NCBI GenBank assembly: GCA_964409635.1
Contig: CAYPEL010000148.1
Coordinates: forward strand, 1-6,602
Source of the DNA: CAYPEL01 sp964409635
GTDB lineage: Bacteria; Pseudomonadota; Gammaproteobacteria; DSM-19610
Direction of reading: 5' to 3'
DNA length: 6,602 nt
Shown here one piece after another: positions 5,187 through 6,602 of this stretch (its first letter is position 1; every line of letters starts with the position of its first letter). The notes below the pieces were generated by a model. The model did not search any database. It was not told where the DNA came from and saw only the letters and a list, made by a program, of their open reading frames with translations. The translations under genes were made by a program, and so were the position numbers.

Positions 5187-6581
5187 TTATTGGTTAATGC
5201 ATTTACCTGTTTCTCTCCTGCTTAAATTATATTTTTCGATTAACCGATACAGGGTCAATCGGGAAATACCCAGTACTCTGGCTGTCTTGGATACATTATG
5301 CTTGCAATGCTGCAGCGCTTCATCAACTGCCAGTTTTTCCGATTCAGCACGCACTTGAGCAAGCGACCGAATACAACAGGTATTTTCCTGGAACTGCTCC
5401 AGACCAAGGTCAGCCGCAGTAATAAGAGAACGTTCACACATAACAACGCCCCGGCGTACCCGGTTAATCAATTCCCGAATATTACCTGGCCATGTGTACA
5501 TATCAAGTGCCTGGAGTGCCGTGCTGTTGAATCCATGGATGCATTTAGCACGTTCTTTACTGAAAATTCTGAAATAATGATTAGCAAGCATTTCAACATC
5601 GCCATTCCGTTCACGGAGTGGTGGCAACTCAAGCCTCAACACATTTAAACGGTAATATAAGTCTTCCCTGAAGCGGCCTTCTTCAACGGCTTTCTGCAAG
5701 TCAATGTAGGTAGCTGCAATTACCCGCACATCAACCGAAATGGATTTGGCCTGCCCGACTCTTTCTATAGTTCCTTCCTGCAGGAATCTTAGCAGATTGA
5801 CTTGTAGATCCAGCGATAGATCACCGATTTCATCCAGGAAAATTGTGCCCTCGTGGGCCGATTCGATACGGCCTATCCTGTCCCGGTGGGCACCGGTAAA
5901 CGCCCCTTTTTCATGGCCAAATAATTCTGTCTGGATCAGGCCTTCAGCCAGGGCGCCACAATTGACGGCAATAAACGGACCTTGCGCCCGGCTAGAATGT
6001 TTGTGTATTGCCAGAGCCGCGAGTTCCTTGCCAGTCCCACTTTCACCCGTCAATATTGCTGGCGCTTCTGCGCTAGCAATTTTGTTGATGGTGCGGGTAA
6101 CTAACTGCATGGCCGGGCTGAAGGCGACCATCTGATAGCCGTTCACCCCGTTTTCTGCCGCTGACGAAACAGCGGGCGCCATACAAGCCATGCCATACGC
6201 ATGGCCGAGGGTTCCGGAAAGATGGTTAGGGTCGGCCGGTAAAGTATGGTAGTCGTAAAGGTAATCTGCGATCAGTCGCCGAGTCTGCGTCTCGGCGAGC
6301 ACTGCCGGCTCAACAAGGCCAACCCAGCGGACGCCACTCGTCTCCGCTAAAAGATTGCTTATCGGGCGCGCCTTATCTTCCAGCAGCTCTTTAGAAAAGT
6401 GCACCAGTCCTACTGAAATATTATTCCGGCTGAGCAGTTCACTGGCGTGCAGAGGGTCTGGCGTAGAAAATACCTGCCAGTTTGAATGTTCGAGTCCAAC
6501 CGCAGGCTCTTCTCCAATAGAACCGGAACCTATATAGAGCACTGAACGTTTTTCTAAATTATTATTACTTAAATCATTCAT
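5187..6581 (-). CDS. Sigma54-dependent transcriptional activator with VpsR/FleQ-type N-terminal domain
   Basis: This encodes 464 residues. Residues about 12-135 form an atypical receiver-like domain (RSVLYIGSGS, then LYDYHTLPADPNHLSGTLGH and AYGMA), the pattern of VpsR-type regulators of biofilm genes. No clear phospho-acceptor Asp site stands out. The AAA+ domain (about 150-380) is complete: Walker A GESGTGKE (179-186), sigma54-contact loop GAFTGA (226-231), Walker B TIFLDE (246-251), arginine-finger region GRFREDLYYRL (302-312) and WPGNIREL (364-371). The C-terminus (about 415-455) is a Fis-type helix-turn-helix (HNVSKTARVLGISRLTLYRL). With GAFTGA intact it should be able to remodel sigma54 polymerase. 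The LFRS segment by which FleQ binds c-di-GMP is replaced by GYQMVAF. GCGGAG lies about 4 bases before the ATG. The frame stays open to the right edge, so a start further upstream cannot be excluded. The likely target is the adjacent fibre/export locus. Confidence 0.93.
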   Translation of the reverse strand: MNDLSNNNLEKRSVLYIGSGSIGEEPAVGLEHSNWQVFSTPDPLHASELLSRNNISVGLVHFSKELLEDKARPISNLLAETSGVRWVGLVEPAVLAETQTRRLIADYLYDYHTLPADPNHLSGTLGHAYGMACMAPAVSSAAENGVNGYQMVAFSPAMQLVTRTINKIASAEAPAILTGESGTGKELAALAIHKHSSRAQGPFIAVNCGALAEGLIQTELFGHEKGAFTGAHRDRIGRIESAHEGTIFLDEIGDLSLDLQVNLLRFLQEGTIERVGQAKSISVDVRVIAATYIDLQKAVEEGRFREDLYYRLNVLRLELPPLRERNGDVEMLANHYFRIFSKERAKCIHGFNSTALQALDMYTWPGNIRELINRVRRGVVMCERSLITAADLGLEQFQENTCCIRSLAQVRAESEKLAVDEALQHCKHNVSKTARVLGISRLTLYRLIEKYNLSRRETGKCINQ

Positions 6582-6602
6582 ATGGCTCCGCCAAAGAACT
6601 GG

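Overview
The window looks like chromosomal DNA of a Gram-negative bacterium, most likely a gammaproteobacterium. The evidence is an outer-membrane beta-barrel ending in Phe, several Sec signal peptides, a sigma54 activator with a VpsR/FleQ-type N-terminal domain, and a REP-type palindrome carrying the GGAGCGGTTTTAGCCGCGA-like core common in Pseudomonas and related genera. No rRNA, tRNA, transposase or CRISPR array is visible.

Layout: five genes run on the + strand. First come two paralogous secreted Gly/Asn-rich proteins: one cut off by the left edge (ends at 304) and one complete (351-1652). A strong hairpin terminator (about 1670-1700) follows. After it come a small secreted protein (1767-2141), a secreted C39-type cysteine peptidase (2222-2965) and a secreted protein whose ATG overlaps the peptidase stop by one base (2965-3663). 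Two genes run toward them on the - strand: a sigma54-dependent transcriptional activator (6581-5187) and, 88 bases downstream, a coiled-coil plus beta-barrel outer-membrane protein (5098-3815). A REP palindrome (3742-3792) sits between the two converging units.

Interpretation: a periplasmic C39 peptidase, a FapE-like secreted accessory and an outer-membrane protein with an N-terminal coiled coil and about 430 residues match the export part of the functional amyloid (Fap) system of Pseudomonas (FapD, FapE, FapF). The presumed fibre subunits do not look like FapB/FapC. They are low-complexity Gly/Asn/Ala/Asp proteins with almost no Lys or Arg, no Cys (hence no C-terminal CxxC) and a conserved 38-residue C-terminal block. 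The most economical model is a variant Fap-like pathway. In it the + strand unit makes fibre or matrix proteins plus a peptidase and accessory, FapF-like protein exports them across the outer membrane, and the VpsR/FleQ-like activator links expression to biofilm signalling. Export, amyloid formation and the regulatory link are inferences from family and context, not seen directly.
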